Assembly: GCF_001625695.1 (NCBI RefSeq)
Contig: NZ_AUXY01000069.1
Coordinates: 1-64,000, forward strand
From: Pseudoalteromonas luteoviolacea H33-S
GTDB taxonomy: Bacteria > Pseudomonadota > Gammaproteobacteria > Enterobacterales > Alteromonadaceae
DNA length: 64,000 bases
Direction of reading: 5' to 3'
Below the pieces are notes generated by a model. That model saw only the letters and a program-made list of their open reading frames with translations, searched no databases and had not been told where the DNA came from. Below are positions 24,458-33,538 of the stretch, one piece after another. Made by a program: the position numbers and the translations under genes. How positions within the stretch are numbered: position 1 is the stretch's first letter; every line of letters starts with the position of its first letter.

Positions 24458-25337
24458 GCGCGATTGCATTGAGCGTGCAATTAACAGTGTGGTTGCTCAA
24501 AGCTATGAAGCAGATGAAATCATTATCATTGATGATGGTTCTACAGATGACAGTGCAGATATCGTCAGTACTTTAAATATCAGTAACGTAAAATTAGTGA
24601 AGCAGGCAAACCAAGGTGTATCCGAAGCGCGTAATGCAGGTGCTAATATTGCCAAGAATGAATTTATTGCTTTTTTAGATGCCGATGATACATGGTCGCC
24701 ATTTTTCTTGAATAGCATTGCAGATTTAATCAATCAATACCCAAACATGGGCTTATATGCAACGCGTTACCAGAAAGTATACGGTGATAATGATTATAAA
24801 GACGCAAAAATTGCGTTGACTCAATGGGATGCTAACGGCTACGAAATGGATAACTATTTTGCGGTCGCAGCCAGTGGTGACCTACCATTTACCATGTCGA
24901 GTATCGTTGTAAGAAAGTCGACATTTGATGAGTTAGGTGGCTTCCCGCGCGGTGAGTGGATGGGAGAAGATCAGAGCTTTTATGTTAACTTTGCTTTATA
25001 CTCGCGTATTGCCTACTCTCCGTTAATTGAAAGTTTTTACTTTCAAGGCACTCAAAATAGCGCGTGTGACAAGGCACCGCCAAAAGAGTTATGTCCATTT
25101 GCAGAGCGTTTGCTGGATGATGTGAAAGCAGGGCGTATCTCACCCAAGTTAGAGCAGATGGTATTAAAGTATGTTGGCGCACATATTTGCGACTTGGCTA
25201 AACGCCATATTAAACATGGCTCTTATGATTATGCAGCACAGTTACTGTCAAACCCAGTATCTCGCACTAAACCGGTTCATTGGAGTTTTTACAAGCTGGT
25301 ATCTACGCCAATGTCTATTTTCTCTAAAGCAGCATAG
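24414..25337 (+). CDS. Family 2 glycosyltransferase
   Basis: A GT2 enzyme of about 307 residues. GGAG lies 8 bases before the ATG at 24414, which is favoured over the ATG at 24408. Motifs are FSVVIPLYNKRDCIERAI, IIDDGSTDDSADI, ANQGVSEARNAG and the DxD block FLDADDTW. A later conserved block is GGFPRGEWMGEDQSFYVNFAL. It probably adds a sugar to the EPS repeat unit. It begins inside the pyruvyl transferase gene, in another frame, and is the last gene of the locus. It resembles the GT2 at 13567 in its catalytic half only. Confidence 0.92.
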   Translation: MNSIKFSVVIPLYNKRDCIERAINSVVAQSYEADEIIIIDDGSTDDSADIVSTLNISNVKLVKQANQGVSEARNAGANIAKNEFIAFLDADDTWSPFFLNSIADLINQYPNMGLYATRYQKVYGDNDYKDAKIALTQWDANGYEMDNYFAVAASGDLPFTMSSIVVRKSTFDELGGFPRGEWMGEDQSFYVNFALYSRIAYSPLIESFYFQGTQNSACDKAPPKELCPFAERLLDDVKAGRISPKLEQMVLKYVGAHICDLAKRHIKHGSYDYAAQLLSNPVSRTKPVHWSFYKLVSTPMSIFSKAA

Positions 25338-25384
25338 ACTATGACAATATGTTTAATATTGAGCGAGTAAAGTACTTAGGTACT

Positions 25385-26104
25385 TTATTCGCTAAAAGCG
25401 TGTTGCTCTAAAGATTGAGTCTGTTCTGTCACAAGTAAATATGAGCTTTGACTATACCAATCTCCTAACACTGTTCTAGTGAACTTATCTTTATGTACTT
25501 TTGGCCTGTGTGTATGGCCGTGGATCATGTGTTGTACATTGTATTTTTCAAACATCTCAGCGACAGCGTCGTCTGTCACATCCAAAATACTGGGCGCTTT
25601 ACCTTGTTGATTAAGCTTGCTTTTTGCTCTGGCATTTTTGGCCACTCTGCGTCTGTACCAAAGCGGCATTGCGAGCATTAATTTTGGCCACCACCAGCCG
25701 CGACTCTTTTTTCGAAACTTTTGATATTCGACATCTTGAGTACACATTTCATCACCGTGCAAAATCAGCGTAGGCGTGCCGTATAAGTCGATTACTGCTT
25801 GCTCAGGTAATAAAGTCATGCCACATAATTTGGCATACTGTTCGCCAATTAAAAAATCACGGTTGCCGTGAATAAAGTACACATTTGTACCTGTTAGGCT
25901 AATAGATTTGAGTCGTTTAGCGACTTCAATTGCAAGTGGGTCGCCTTCATCATCGCCAATCCACACTTCAAAAAAGTCACCCAATATGTATAACGCATCC
26001 ACGCTGTTATCAATATACGCATCTAAGAAGTTATAAAAGGCGTTAGTAATGTCTGGTCTGTGTTCGGTTAAATGAAGGTCAGAAATAAAATAGGTCTTGC
26101 GCAT
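25385..26104 (-). CDS. lpxH: UDP-2,3-diacylglucosamine diphosphatase LpxH
   Basis: LpxH hydrolyses UDP-2,3-diacylglucosamine to lipid X in lipid A synthesis, as a peripheral inner-membrane metallophosphatase. The start at 26104 gives MRKTYFISDLHL. An upstream start at 26143 would add 13 residues and has no support. Metal-site motifs appear in order: DLHL, LGDFFEVWIGDD, HGNRDFL, ILHGDEM and HGHTHRP. The protein is 239 residues, normal for LpxH. ppiB lies upstream in the same direction, and cysS is divergent beyond it, as in E. coli. Confidence 0.96.
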   Translation of the reverse strand: MRKTYFISDLHLTEHRPDITNAFYNFLDAYIDNSVDALYILGDFFEVWIGDDEGDPLAIEVAKRLKSISLTGTNVYFIHGNRDFLIGEQYAKLCGMTLLPEQAVIDLYGTPTLILHGDEMCTQDVEYQKFRKKSRGWWWPKLMLAMPLWYRRRVAKNARAKSKLNQQGKAPSILDVTDDAVAEMFEKYNVQHMIHGHTHRPKVHKDKFTRTVLGDWYSQSSYLLVTEQTQSLEQHAFSE

Positions 26105-26157
26105 GATGTCTCTTGTTATAAATAAGAGCGCCTGAGCGCTCATATTTTTAGTCAGTG

Positions 26158-26652
26158 TTATTCAGTGATGGTTGCACTTTCGATGATTACATCGTCCAGT
26201 GGCACATCCTGATGGAAACCTGATGAACCTGTTGCAACACCTTTGATCTTGTTCACAACATCCATGCCTTCAACAACTTCAGCAAATACGCAATAACCCC
26301 AACCTTGAGACGTTTCGCTTGAGAAGTTTAAGAAGTCATTGTCATTTACGTTAATGAAAAACTGAGCTGTTGCAGAGTGAGGATCTGGCGTACGTGCCAT
26401 TGCAAGAGTACCAACCTTATTAGCAAGACCATTGTTTGCTTCATTTTGGATAGGCGCGTCAACTTCTTTCTGATTCATACCAGGCTCAAAACCACCGCCT
26501 TGGATCATGAAGCCATCAATCACACGGTGAAAGATAGTGCCAGTGTAAAAGCCGCTTTCAACATATTTTTTGAAGTTTGCAACTGTAGCAGGTGCTTCTT
26601 TTTCAAATAGTGCGATTTTGATTTCGCCGAAGTTTGTTTGTAAAACAACCAT
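26158..26652 (-). CDS. ppiB: Peptidyl-prolyl cis-trans isomerase B (cyclophilin)
   Basis: A 164-residue cytoplasmic cyclophilin without a signal peptide. The core is clear: [18 protein letters not shown] with catalytic Arg, [26 protein letters not shown] and [14 protein letters not shown]. It speeds proline isomerisation in protein folding. It is upstream of lpxH with a gap of about 50 bases, so the two are probably cotranscribed. Confidence 0.97.
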   Translation of the reverse strand: MVVLQTNFGEIKIALFEKEAPATVANFKKYVESGFYTGTIFHRVIDGFMIQGGGFEPGMNQKEVDAPIQNEANNGLANKVGTLAMARTPDPHSATAQFFINVNDNDFLNFSSETSQGWGYCVFAEVVEGMDVVNKIKGVATGSSGFHQDVPLDDVIIESATITE

Positions 26653-26859
26653 AATGGGTCCTTGAATTACAATGATAAGATTAAAACGCTATTTTATAGT
26701 ACATCTGCTGAACTACAAAGTGTTGAAATAACTTTGACAGTTTTGCTGTTTAAATTTTGTTACCTAGATAGGGTAAAATTCGCCTTTTTACAGTGGTGAC
26801 GAGCTTTTTCAAGTGATATGATGCAAAGGTTTCAAACTCGAATTTAGGAAAATCACTAC

Positions 26860-28239
26860 ATGTTGCAGATATACGACACACTGACACGTCAAAAGTCACA
26901 ATTTAAACCGCTTGTTGAAGGCAAAGTCGGCATGTATGTGTGTGGTATTACAATCTATGATTTCTGTCATGTAGGTCATGCACGCACATATGTATCTTTC
27001 GATGTCATCAACCGCTATTTTCGCTATTTAGGTTACGACGTCACGTATGTTCGTAATATCACGGATGTAGACGATAAAATTATCAAGCGTGCTGCAGAGA
27101 ATAAAGAAGAGATCAACGATCTGACTGTGCGTATGACCAAAGCTATGCACAATGATTTTGAAGCATTAAATATCTTACCTGCTGACATTGAGCCAACAGT
27201 AACGGGTCATATGGATGAAATCATCGAGATGATCGAGCGTTTAATTGCTAAAAAGCACGCTTATGTTGGAAAAAGCGGCGATGTATTGTTTGATGTTTCA
27301 ACGTTCAAAGATTACGGTCAGCTATCTCAGCAAGACCTAGATATGCTTCAAGCCGGTGCGCGTGTTGAAGTGGCTGAAGGCAAAGATGATCCACTTGATT
27401 TTGTACTTTGGAAAAAAGCCAAGCCGGGCGAGCCTTCTTGGACATCTCCTTGGGGCGAAGGTCGACCTGGTTGGCATATTGAATGTAGTGCAATGAGCTC
27501 TAAGCACTTAGGCGATTTATTTGATATTCATGGTGGCGGTTCAGATTTGCAGTTCCCACACCATGAAAATGAAATTGCGCAGTCTTGCTGCGCAAACAAT
27601 GGCTGTTACGTAAATACTTGGATCCATACTGGCATGGTGCAGGTTAACAAAGAAAAAATGTCTAAATCCTTAGGCAACTTCTTTACTGTACGTGAAGTAT
27701 TAAAAGCCTATGACCGCGAGACGGTACGTTATTTCTTAATTAATGGTCACTATCGTAGCCAGTTAAACTATTCACAAGAAAACTTAGACCAAGCTCGTTC
27801 ATCTTTAGAGCGTATCTACACGGCTCTACGCGGTGTAGAGCTGGTGGAAGTTGAGCTAAAGGGCAATGCTTACGCAGAACGTTTTGAAGCTGCAATGAAT
27901 GATGACTTCAATACGCCAGAAGCTTTACCTGTTATTTTTGAGCTGGCCAAAGAAGTAAACTTATTGAAAGATACTGACGTGAGAGCCGCAGGTGAGCACG
28001 CATATATCTTGGTTAAATTGGCTGAAGTATTGGGTATCGCTCAACAGGCGCCGGAGAGTTTCTTACAAGGTGATCAAGATAAAGATGAAGTGGCGAAAAT
28101 TGAAGCCTTGATCGAGCAGCGCAACACTGCACGTGCCAATAAAGATTGGGCTGCTGCTGATGAGGCGAGAGATGCTTTAACTGCGCTGGGTGTCGTACTT
28201 GAAGACAGTGCTGGAAAAACGACTTGGCGTAAAGCATAA
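26860..28239 (+). CDS. cysS: Cysteinyl-tRNA synthetase
   Basis: A class I aminoacyl-tRNA synthetase of 459 residues. The HIGH-type motif is HVGH in [15 protein letters not shown], preceded by the zinc ligand Cys in MYVCGIT. Further zinc and active-site blocks are [11 protein letters not shown] and [18 protein letters not shown]. The KMSKS loop appears as EKMSKSLGN near residue 268. The C-terminal anticodon region ends in the usual DxLxxxGV(V/I)LEDS form. It is divergent from ppiB. Confidence 0.98.
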   Translation: MLQIYDTLTRQKSQFKPLVEGKVGMYVCGITIYDFCHVGHARTYVSFDVINRYFRYLGYDVTYVRNITDVDDKIIKRAAENKEEINDLTVRMTKAMHNDFEALNILPADIEPTVTGHMDEIIEMIERLIAKKHAYVGKSGDVLFDVSTFKDYGQLSQQDLDMLQAGARVEVAEGKDDPLDFVLWKKAKPGEPSWTSPWGEGRPGWHIECSAMSSKHLGDLFDIHGGGSDLQFPHHENEIAQSCCANNGCYVNTWIHTGMVQVNKEKMSKSLGNFFTVREVLKAYDRETVRYFLINGHYRSQLNYSQENLDQARSSLERIYTALRGVELVEVELKGNAYAERFEAAMNDDFNTPEALPVIFELAKEVNLLKDTDVRAAGEHAYILVKLAEVLGIAQQAPESFLQGDQDKDEVAKIEALIEQRNTARANKDWAAADEARDALTALGVVLEDSAGKTTWRKA

Positions 28240-28261
28240 GCACATCTTAATGAATTACTTG

Positions 28262-28291
28262 AAAAGGAGCACTGCTGAGTGCTCCTTTTTT
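28262..28291 (+). terminator. cysS terminator
   Basis: AAAAGGAGCACT and AGTGCTCCTTTT pair around a short GCTG loop, with T6 at the end, 22 bases after the cysS stop. Confidence 0.93.
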
Positions 28292-28603
28292 GTTTGTAGC
28301 AATACGTATGGCCAAGGTGGTTGGCGTTGTATGTTCCGTGATGCTCTATCCTGTTTTAGTACGATAACTAGCTGTATTATTTCGGTGTTTGAGCATGAGC
28401 GCGCGCGATGTTCTAGTGACTTAAGTTCTTATCTTTATATTGATATTTATAACGTATTCCTTTGTTAAGCCCCTCTTCGTTCTTAAGCGATTCTAATTTT
28501 CTATCGGAGTGAGTTAATCGCTGTATTTGCTCAGAAATATTTGCTTGGTTTTTTTATGAACAGTGGTATTTTTGAGGTATTGTGTTTTAGACGGAAGAGT
28601 GTG
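28292..28603. other. Intergenic region without a recognised gene
   Basis: About 310 bases between the cysS terminator and the RidA-like gene. An open frame running from cysS into this area crosses the terminator and has no ribosome site, so I do not call it. The region is A+T-rich and presumably holds the promoter of the next gene. I saw no clear motif. Confidence 0.5.
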
Positions 28604-29062
28604 ATGAAGGAAAAAATAATTGCTTTAACTTTTTTGGCCGCAGCTGGCTACGGCATCGCTAAACCTAACAAGCAGGTTGAGCACTTAAACTCTTACGCTG
28701 TTTTACCAGCAGGCCATAATTTGCCATTTTCCGAAGCTGTTCGGGTAAATGATATGGTGTACTTATCTGGTCAAATTGGTATTCAACCCGGGACAACGCA
28801 GCTGGTGAAAGGTGGTATTACCGGTGAAAGTAAGCAAACCATGGAAAACATTCAAGCAAGCTTAGAAGCTCATGGTTTATCGATGCAAAATATTGTGAAG
28901 TGTACGATTATGCTTGCTGATATTAGTGAGTGGCCTAAATTCAATACGGTATATACAAAGTACTTTTCCAAACCTTATCCAGCGCGAAGTGCTTTCGCAA
29001 CCAGTGGGTTAGCATTAGATGCTCGAGTAGAAGTCGAGTGTATGGCGGCAATACCAAGATAA
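28604..29062 (+). CDS. Exported RidA/YjgF/UK114-family protein
   Basis: A 152-residue protein. The start at 28604 gives a short signal-like peptide MKEKIIALTFLAAAGYGIA followed by a Rid domain. Visible motifs are LPFSEAVRVNDMVYLSGQIG, TMENIQASLEAHGLSMQNIVKCTIMLADISEWPKFN and PYPARSAFATSGLALDARVEVECMA. RidA hydrolyses reactive enamines and imines in the cytoplasm. The N-terminal hydrophobic segment suggests this copy is exported, a known but less studied variant. A longer start at 28541 would bury the signal and is rejected. Confidence 0.85.
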   Translation: MKEKIIALTFLAAAGYGIAKPNKQVEHLNSYAVLPAGHNLPFSEAVRVNDMVYLSGQIGIQPGTTQLVKGGITGESKQTMENIQASLEAHGLSMQNIVKCTIMLADISEWPKFNTVYTKYFSKPYPARSAFATSGLALDARVEVECMAAIPR

Positions 29063-29182
29063 TAACGGTAAGTTATAACATGTTCGGCTTGTTCCTCATT
29101 TAGTTTATCTGTTTAACGCTTTGTTAATCTTAGAGTGCATGTTATTTTTGCGCTCCAAGCAATAAATAAGGAGTTGAAGATA

Positions 29183-29464
29183 ATGAAATTTGCTTTTGGT
29201 ATTGGTTTATTTGCACTGCTTTTAACTGGATGTAAGGTTAATGAAGGTGAGTCTTTTGATAAAGATGCAGCCCCAGAAGAGCGCACAGAATACCAAGGTG
29301 TTGATGGGGTTGTGCAGTCGCAAAAAGATAAAGTTTATCTCATGAATAAAGAGTTAACAGAAAAGTGTAAAAATGCCAAAGTTGATCATGCTGTTGCTAT
29401 TACAAATAACGATATAAAGGCACAAGAAGCACAGCTAGAAATTATTAAGTCTACGTGTAGATAA
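29183..29464 (+). CDS. Small lipoprotein of unknown function
   Basis: A 93-residue protein with AAGGAG 9 bases before the ATG. The signal peptide MKFAFGIGLFALLLTGC ends in lipobox LLTGC with Cys at residue 17. The mature part is polar and mostly helical, with two further Cys residues (ELTEKCKNA and the C-terminal KSTCR) that could form a disulfide. I do not recognise the family. It follows the RidA-like gene by 120 bases. Confidence 0.8.
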   Translation: MKFAFGIGLFALLLTGCKVNEGESFDKDAAPEERTEYQGVDGVVQSQKDKVYLMNKELTEKCKNAKVDHAVAITNNDIKAQEAQLEIIKSTCR

Positions 29465-29582
29465 GTTAGATTTTAGGCGCTAAATGTGACAGGCCAAGTT
29501 GTTTACTACCCTCAACTTGGCGCGTTGCTTGCTTTGAATTTGTAGTAGAGGAGTATATTTGCCACAATTTAAGGAGAAGACA

Positions 29583-29996
29583 ATGTTATTACATAAAAGC
29601 GCCTCAATTACTCCCACCGAATTCGCGCAAGCAAAAGGGCCCAAATCAAAAGAGCGCGAGCCTCAAGAGTTTGCTAAAGAAATGAGCAGCCACAGTACAG
29701 GCTCGGAATTATCTCAATCATTAAGACAAAAAGATCTTTCAGTCTCTCGATTAAATGACAGCTTCTTAGCAAAAGCTCGTCAATCAATGATGTTTAATCG
29801 CATCGGGGTGAATGAAGATAAGATCAAAGAAATAGAGTCAAAAATGCAAGAGTTGATGGCAAGGCTTGAGTCCGGTGAAATTGATCAAAAAGAATTTGAA
29901 AAGCAAATGTCCGCTTTGCAAGAGATGCTAGCGAAAGAGTATAGACGTGGTGGGGGTGAAGAAGATGAAGAAGGAGTGAAAGTGGAGCACCCTTAA
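29583..29996 (+). CDS. Hypothetical helical protein
   Basis: A 137-residue protein without signal peptide or TM segment. AAGGAGA lies 8-13 bases before the ATG at 29583. A TTG start at 29559 would add eight residues and is less likely. The first half is polar and probably disordered. The second half (about 75-125) is a predicted coiled coil (DKIKEIESKMQELMARLESG ... KEFEKQMSALQEMLAKEYRR), followed by an acidic tail rich in Gly and Glu. I do not recognise a family. Its stop lies 19 bases from the stop of the converging folD. Confidence 0.75.
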   Translation: MLLHKSASITPTEFAQAKGPKSKEREPQEFAKEMSSHSTGSELSQSLRQKDLSVSRLNDSFLAKARQSMMFNRIGVNEDKIKEIESKMQELMARLESGEIDQKEFEKQMSALQEMLAKEYRRGGGEEDEEGVKVEHP

Positions 29997-30015
29997 GTGC
30001 GAGTGCCCCAATACA

Positions 30016-30870
30016 TTAGCTGTGATAGTTTTCGCACGCTTCCAATGTATTTTCAATCAGGCTCGCCACAGTCATTGGACCGACACCGCCTGGTACAGGT
30101 GTAATAAAGCTGGCTTTTTGCTCTGCAACATCGTATTGCACGTCACCAACAAGTTTTCCTGATTCTAAGCGGTTAATACCTACATCAATAACAATTGCAC
30201 CTTCTTTTACCCACTCACCAGGAATGAACTCAGGTTTACCTACCGCAACAACGAGTAGATCGGCGCGGCGAACATGTGACTCAAGATCTTGTGTAAACTT
30301 ATGACAAACTGTTGTAGTACAGCCTGCAAGCAGTAGCTCTAAAGACATAGGTCTACCAACAATATTTGAGGCACCAACAACAACGGCATGCATGCCTTTG
30401 TAACGAACACCGGTTGAGTCTAGTAAAGTTATAATGCCTTTTGGCGTACAAGGTCTCAGTGCAGGCATTCTTTGTGCAAGTCTTCCCACATTATATGGAT
30501 GAAAGCCATCGACATCTTTATGCGGATGAATACGTTCAAGGATTTTTTCTGCATCAAGTCCTTCAGGTAAAGGAAGTTGCACTAAAATACCATCAACTTC
30601 AGGGTCTGCATTAAGATTATCTACTAAATCAAGTAACTGTGTTTCACTTGCGTCACTTGGCAAGTCGTATGATTTAGAAACAAAGCCGACTTCTTCACAT
30701 GCCTTGCGCTTTGAGCCAACATATACTTGGCTAGCAGGGTCTTGTCCGACAAGTACTACTGCTAATCCTGGGGCTCTGAGTCCTTGTGATACGCGCTGTT
30801 CAACACGTGTTGCGACTGTGCTGCGAACCTGTTTCGCAATTGCTTTGCCATCAATGATGTTTGCCGTCAT
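30016..30870 (-). CDS. folD: Methylenetetrahydrofolate dehydrogenase / cyclohydrolase
   Basis: FolD interconverts methylene-, methenyl- and formyl-tetrahydrofolate. The 284-residue protein has [16 protein letters not shown] with the catalytic Lys, then [13 protein letters not shown] and [14 protein letters not shown]. The Rossmann segment [21 protein letters not shown] and the terminal [16 protein letters not shown] are typical. The N-terminus [16 protein letters not shown] is conserved, fixing the start. Confidence 0.97.
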   Translation of the reverse strand: MTANIIDGKAIAKQVRSTVATRVEQRVSQGLRAPGLAVVLVGQDPASQVYVGSKRKACEEVGFVSKSYDLPSDASETQLLDLVDNLNADPEVDGILVQLPLPEGLDAEKILERIHPHKDVDGFHPYNVGRLAQRMPALRPCTPKGIITLLDSTGVRYKGMHAVVVGASNIVGRPMSLELLLAGCTTTVCHKFTQDLESHVRRADLLVVAVGKPEFIPGEWVKEGAIVIDVGINRLESGKLVGDVQYDVAEQKASFITPVPGGVGPMTVASLIENTLEACENYHS

Positions 30871-31175
30871 GGGTGACCTTTATATATAGGGGTTATTAAC
30901 TTGAACGATTATAGAGCCTAAATGGGGTTACTCTAGTAATAATATGCACAGTGGCTGCTGTAGTTAGCAACGATAACGTGGCTTTTATTTGGCTGGCCTA
31001 CTGTATTGTCTATATTTTCGCAAACTTGAGCTAATTAGCCAAGCAAGATTGCGTGAATATATGCGTGCATTAATATAAGTCATGGTCAGTGTTGAGTGTT
31101 TTTTGTCTTTTTTAGCTGCTTTTTAGTCCTTTTGTGTCAAAAATAGGCAGTTGAACGAATTTATAAAAAAAATGT
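30871..31175. other. Intergenic region between folD and the tRNA promoter
   Basis: About 305 A+T-rich bases between the folD start and the promoter of the divergent tRNA array. It must hold the folD promoter. I saw no gene, repeat or clear operator. Confidence 0.5.
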
Positions 31176-31204
31176 TTGACCTCAACAACTCAAAACCCTA
31201 TTAT
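31176..31204 (+). promoter_or_regulatory. Sigma-70 promoter of the tRNA array
   Basis: TTGACC (31176-31181) and TATTAT (31199-31204) are 17 bases apart. A G+C-rich discriminator (GCACCCCG) follows at once, as at stringently controlled stable-RNA promoters. The first tRNA starts about 50 bases after the predicted start site. Confidence 0.82.
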
Positions 31205-31261
31205 GCACCCCGTTGCCAACGAGGGGTGTTAAACAAAACACTTTAAGTTAAGTAACAAAAT

Positions 31262-31338
31262 CGGCGATTAGCGCAGCTTGGTAGCGCACTTGGTTTGGGT
31301 CCAAGGGGTCGCAGGTTCAAATCCTGCATCGCCGACCA
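31262..31338 (+). tRNA. tRNA-Pro (anticodon TGG)
   Basis: A 77-base gene with encoded CCA. Acceptor arms CGGCGAT and ATCGCCG pair, the anticodon loop is TTTGGGT with TGG, and the T-arm GCAGGTTCAAATCCTGC is complete. It is identical to the copies at 31590 and 31690. Confidence 0.97.
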
Positions 31339-31387
31339 CTTTCTCCTTGAGAGAGTGGGTGGATAGCACACAAGTGTTGTTTGTGTT

Positions 31388-31464
<77 letters not shown>

Positions 31465-31491
31465 TTTAAACAAAATCCACAAGTATGTAGT

Positions 31492-31568
31492 GGCGGCTGT
31501 AGCTCAGTTGGTAGAGCCCTGGATTGTGATTCCGGTTGTCGTGGGTTCGAGCCCCATCAGTCGCCCCA
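31492..31568 (+). tRNA. tRNA-His (anticodon GTG)
   Basis: A 77-base gene with the extra G at -1 facing C73 that marks tRNA-His. The loop TTGTGAT gives GTG. Acceptor arms GCGGCTG and CAGTCGC pair with one wobble, and CCA is encoded. Confidence 0.96.
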
Positions 31569-31589
31569 TCTACTACTCATAAAATACAT

Positions 31590-31666
31590 CGGCGATTAGC
31601 GCAGCTTGGTAGCGCACTTGGTTTGGGTCCAAGGGGTCGCAGGTTCAAATCCTGCATCGCCGACCA
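31590..31666 (+). tRNA. tRNA-Pro (anticodon TGG), second copy
   Basis: Identical to the gene at 31262 over all 77 bases. Only 21 bases separate it from tRNA-His. Confidence 0.97.
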
Positions 31667-31689
31667 CTTTTCTGAAAAAAATATATTAT

Positions 31690-31766
31690 CGGCGATTAGC
31701 GCAGCTTGGTAGCGCACTTGGTTTGGGTCCAAGGGGTCGCAGGTTCAAATCCTGCATCGCCGACCA
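31690..31766 (+). tRNA. tRNA-Pro (anticodon TGG), third copy
   Basis: Identical to the other two copies. A 23-base A+T-rich spacer separates it from the second, which suggests a recent local duplication. Confidence 0.97.
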
Positions 31767-31867
31767 TCTCCCCTTCTAATTTATCTTATTTTTTTACCTA
31801 ACTTATCCACTGTTCGTTTTCCTATTATTTATTTGTTCTGATTGCTCGACTCTCCCGTTTTATAGGT

Positions 31868-31873
31868 TATAAT
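31868..31873 (+). promoter_or_regulatory. Possible -10 element upstream of tig
   Basis: A perfect TATAAT lies about 170 bases before the tig ATG. The only -35-like sequence nearby, TTGCTC at 31842, is 20 bases away, so the promoter is tentative. Confidence 0.45.
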
Positions 31874-31921
31874 GCCGCGTCTAATGTTTAACATAGTGCC
31901 CTGATGGGGCAGGCAGCAAGA

Positions 31922-31987
31922 TCGATATGTAATTGGTTTTCAGTAAATGCAGCATATGCATTACTTCCGATTGCACGTTAATATCGA
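31922..31987 (+). ncRNA. Structured 5' leader of tig (candidate cis-regulatory RNA)
   Basis: A 66-base imperfect hairpin. Outer arms TCGATATgTAA and TTAATATCGA pair with one bulged G. A middle TTGG/CCGA pairing follows. The inner TAAATGCA pairs with TGCATTA around a small loop. A smaller GCCC-TGAT-GGGC hairpin lies just before it (about 31898-31910). The remaining leader carries TGAGGT before the tig ATG. I know of no matching RNA family. It could also be a DNA cruciform or a processing site. Confidence 0.5.
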
Positions 31988-32041
31988 CTTTGTTTGTGAA
32001 GGAAGGCGCGTTGCCGCCAAAAATGAAAATTGAGGTATATC

Positions 32042-33349
32042 ATGCAAGTTTCTGTTGAGACGACTCAAGGCCTTGAGCGCCGTCTGACTATCACCGTTCC
32101 TGCAGAGAACGTTGAGACTGAAGTAAAAAAACGCTTACAACAACTGTCTAAAACACAGCGTATTGACGGTTTCCGTCCTGGTAAAGTACCAGTTTCTGTG
32201 ATCAACAAGCGCTACGGTGCGGCAGTACGTCAAGAAGTTGCTGGCGACCTTATGCAGCGTAACTACATTGAAGCAATCGTTTCTGAAAAAATTAACCCAG
32301 CAGGTGCACCGAGCTTTGCTCCAAAATCACTTGAAGCTGGTAAAGATCTAGAGTTTGAAGCAACTTTTGAAGTTTACCCAGAAGTAGAAATTAAAGACCT
32401 AGATAAAGTAGCTGTTGAAAAGCCAGTTGTTGAAGTAACTGAAGATGATCTAGCTAACATGCTTGAGACACTTCGTAAGCAGCACGCAACTTGGACTGAA
32501 GTAGATGCAGCAGCAGGCGAAAATGATCGCGTAACTGTTGACTTCCTAGGTACTGTTGACGGTGAAGAGTTTGAAGGCGGTAAAGCTGAAGACTTCCCTC
32601 TAGAACTTGGTCAAGGTCGTATGATCCCAGGTTTTGAAGATGGCATCGTAGGTAAAAAAGCAGGCGAAGAAGTAGTTGCTGATGTAACTTTCCCTGAAGA
32701 ATACCACGCTGAAAACCTAAAAGGTAAGCCTGCTCAATTCACTATCACTGTGAAGAAAGTTGAAGCTCAAGAGCTGCCAGAGCTTAGCGATGAGTTCGCA
32801 ACTAAGTTTGGTGTTGCTGAAGGTGGCGTTGACGCACTTAAAGAAGAAGTTAAGAAGAACATGACTCGTGAACTTGACCAAGCTGTTAAAGCTAAGGTTA
32901 AAGAGCAAGCGATCAAAGGTCTTCTAGACACAAACGAAGTTGAAGTGCCAAAAGCACTTATCGATCAAGAAATCGATGCACTTCGTCAGCAAGCTGCACA
33001 GCGTTTTGGCGGCGACGCTAAAAACATGCCTGAGCTTCCAGCTGAGCTTTTCCACGAGCAAGCTGTAACACGTGTTAAGACTGGTCTTCTTCTTGGTGAA
33101 GTGATCAAGGCAAATGACATCAAAGTTGATGATGCAAAAGTTGAGTCTCTAATTGAAACTGTTGCTTCTGCATACGAAGATCCTTCAGAAGTAGTTAACT
33201 ACTACAAAGAAAATGATCAATTAATGCAGCAAATGCGTAATGTTGCAATGGAAGAGCAAGCTGTTGAAGCTGTACTTTCAAGCGCAACGGTTACTGATGT
33301 TGAAAAATCTTTCGACGACATCATGAACCCACAGCAAGCTGCAGAGTAA
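32042..33349 (+). CDS. tig: Trigger factor
   Basis: A ribosome-bound chaperone that meets nascent chains at the exit tunnel. The start at 32042 ([20 protein letters not shown]) has TGAGGT upstream. A TTG at 32030 would add four residues. The ribosome-docking signature [15 protein letters not shown] is near residues 40-54. The FKBP-type PPIase domain covers about 150-235 ([19 protein letters not shown] ... [12 protein letters not shown] type block). The rest is the helical substrate-holding C-terminal domain. The length of 435 residues is normal. clpP-clpX-lon follow, as in most gammaproteobacteria. Confidence 0.98.
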   Translation: MQVSVETTQGLERRLTITVPAENVETEVKKRLQQLSKTQRIDGFRPGKVPVSVINKRYGAAVRQEVAGDLMQRNYIEAIVSEKINPAGAPSFAPKSLEAGKDLEFEATFEVYPEVEIKDLDKVAVEKPVVEVTEDDLANMLETLRKQHATWTEVDAAAGENDRVTVDFLGTVDGEEFEGGKAEDFPLELGQGRMIPGFEDGIVGKKAGEEVVADVTFPEEYHAENLKGKPAQFTITVKKVEAQELPELSDEFATKFGVAEGGVDALKEEVKKNMTRELDQAVKAKVKEQAIKGLLDTNEVEVPKALIDQEIDALRQQAAQRFGGDAKNMPELPAELFHEQAVTRVKTGLLLGEVIKANDIKVDDAKVESLIETVASAYEDPSEVVNYYKENDQLMQQMRNVAMEEQAVEAVLSSATVTDVEKSFDDIMNPQQAAE

Positions 33350-33406
33350 GTTTCTTACCTCGTCTTTGAGGAAAGCATTGACTTACAGCTAAGCTAACGC
33401 TTAAAT

Positions 33407-33448
33407 GGCTCGTAATGCTCTGTTAAATGCAGCGCTGCGAGCCTTTTT
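33407..33448 (+). terminator. tig terminator
   Basis: GGCTCG and CGAGCC close a larger stem with inner G-C pairs, followed by TTTTT, about 60 bases after the tig stop. Confidence 0.7.
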
Positions 33449-33538
33449 CGTTATTAGCGATAATAATTTAAGGCCCGTTCAAGTAGTGATGCTTGAATAT
33501 CGCGGCAAGCCTGCCTCGCATATAAAGGAACCAATAAT

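Noticed and set aside
28190..28468. 92-residue plus-strand open frame after cysS
   Set aside because: It begins inside cysS, crosses a strong terminator, has no ribosome site and an unlikely composition.
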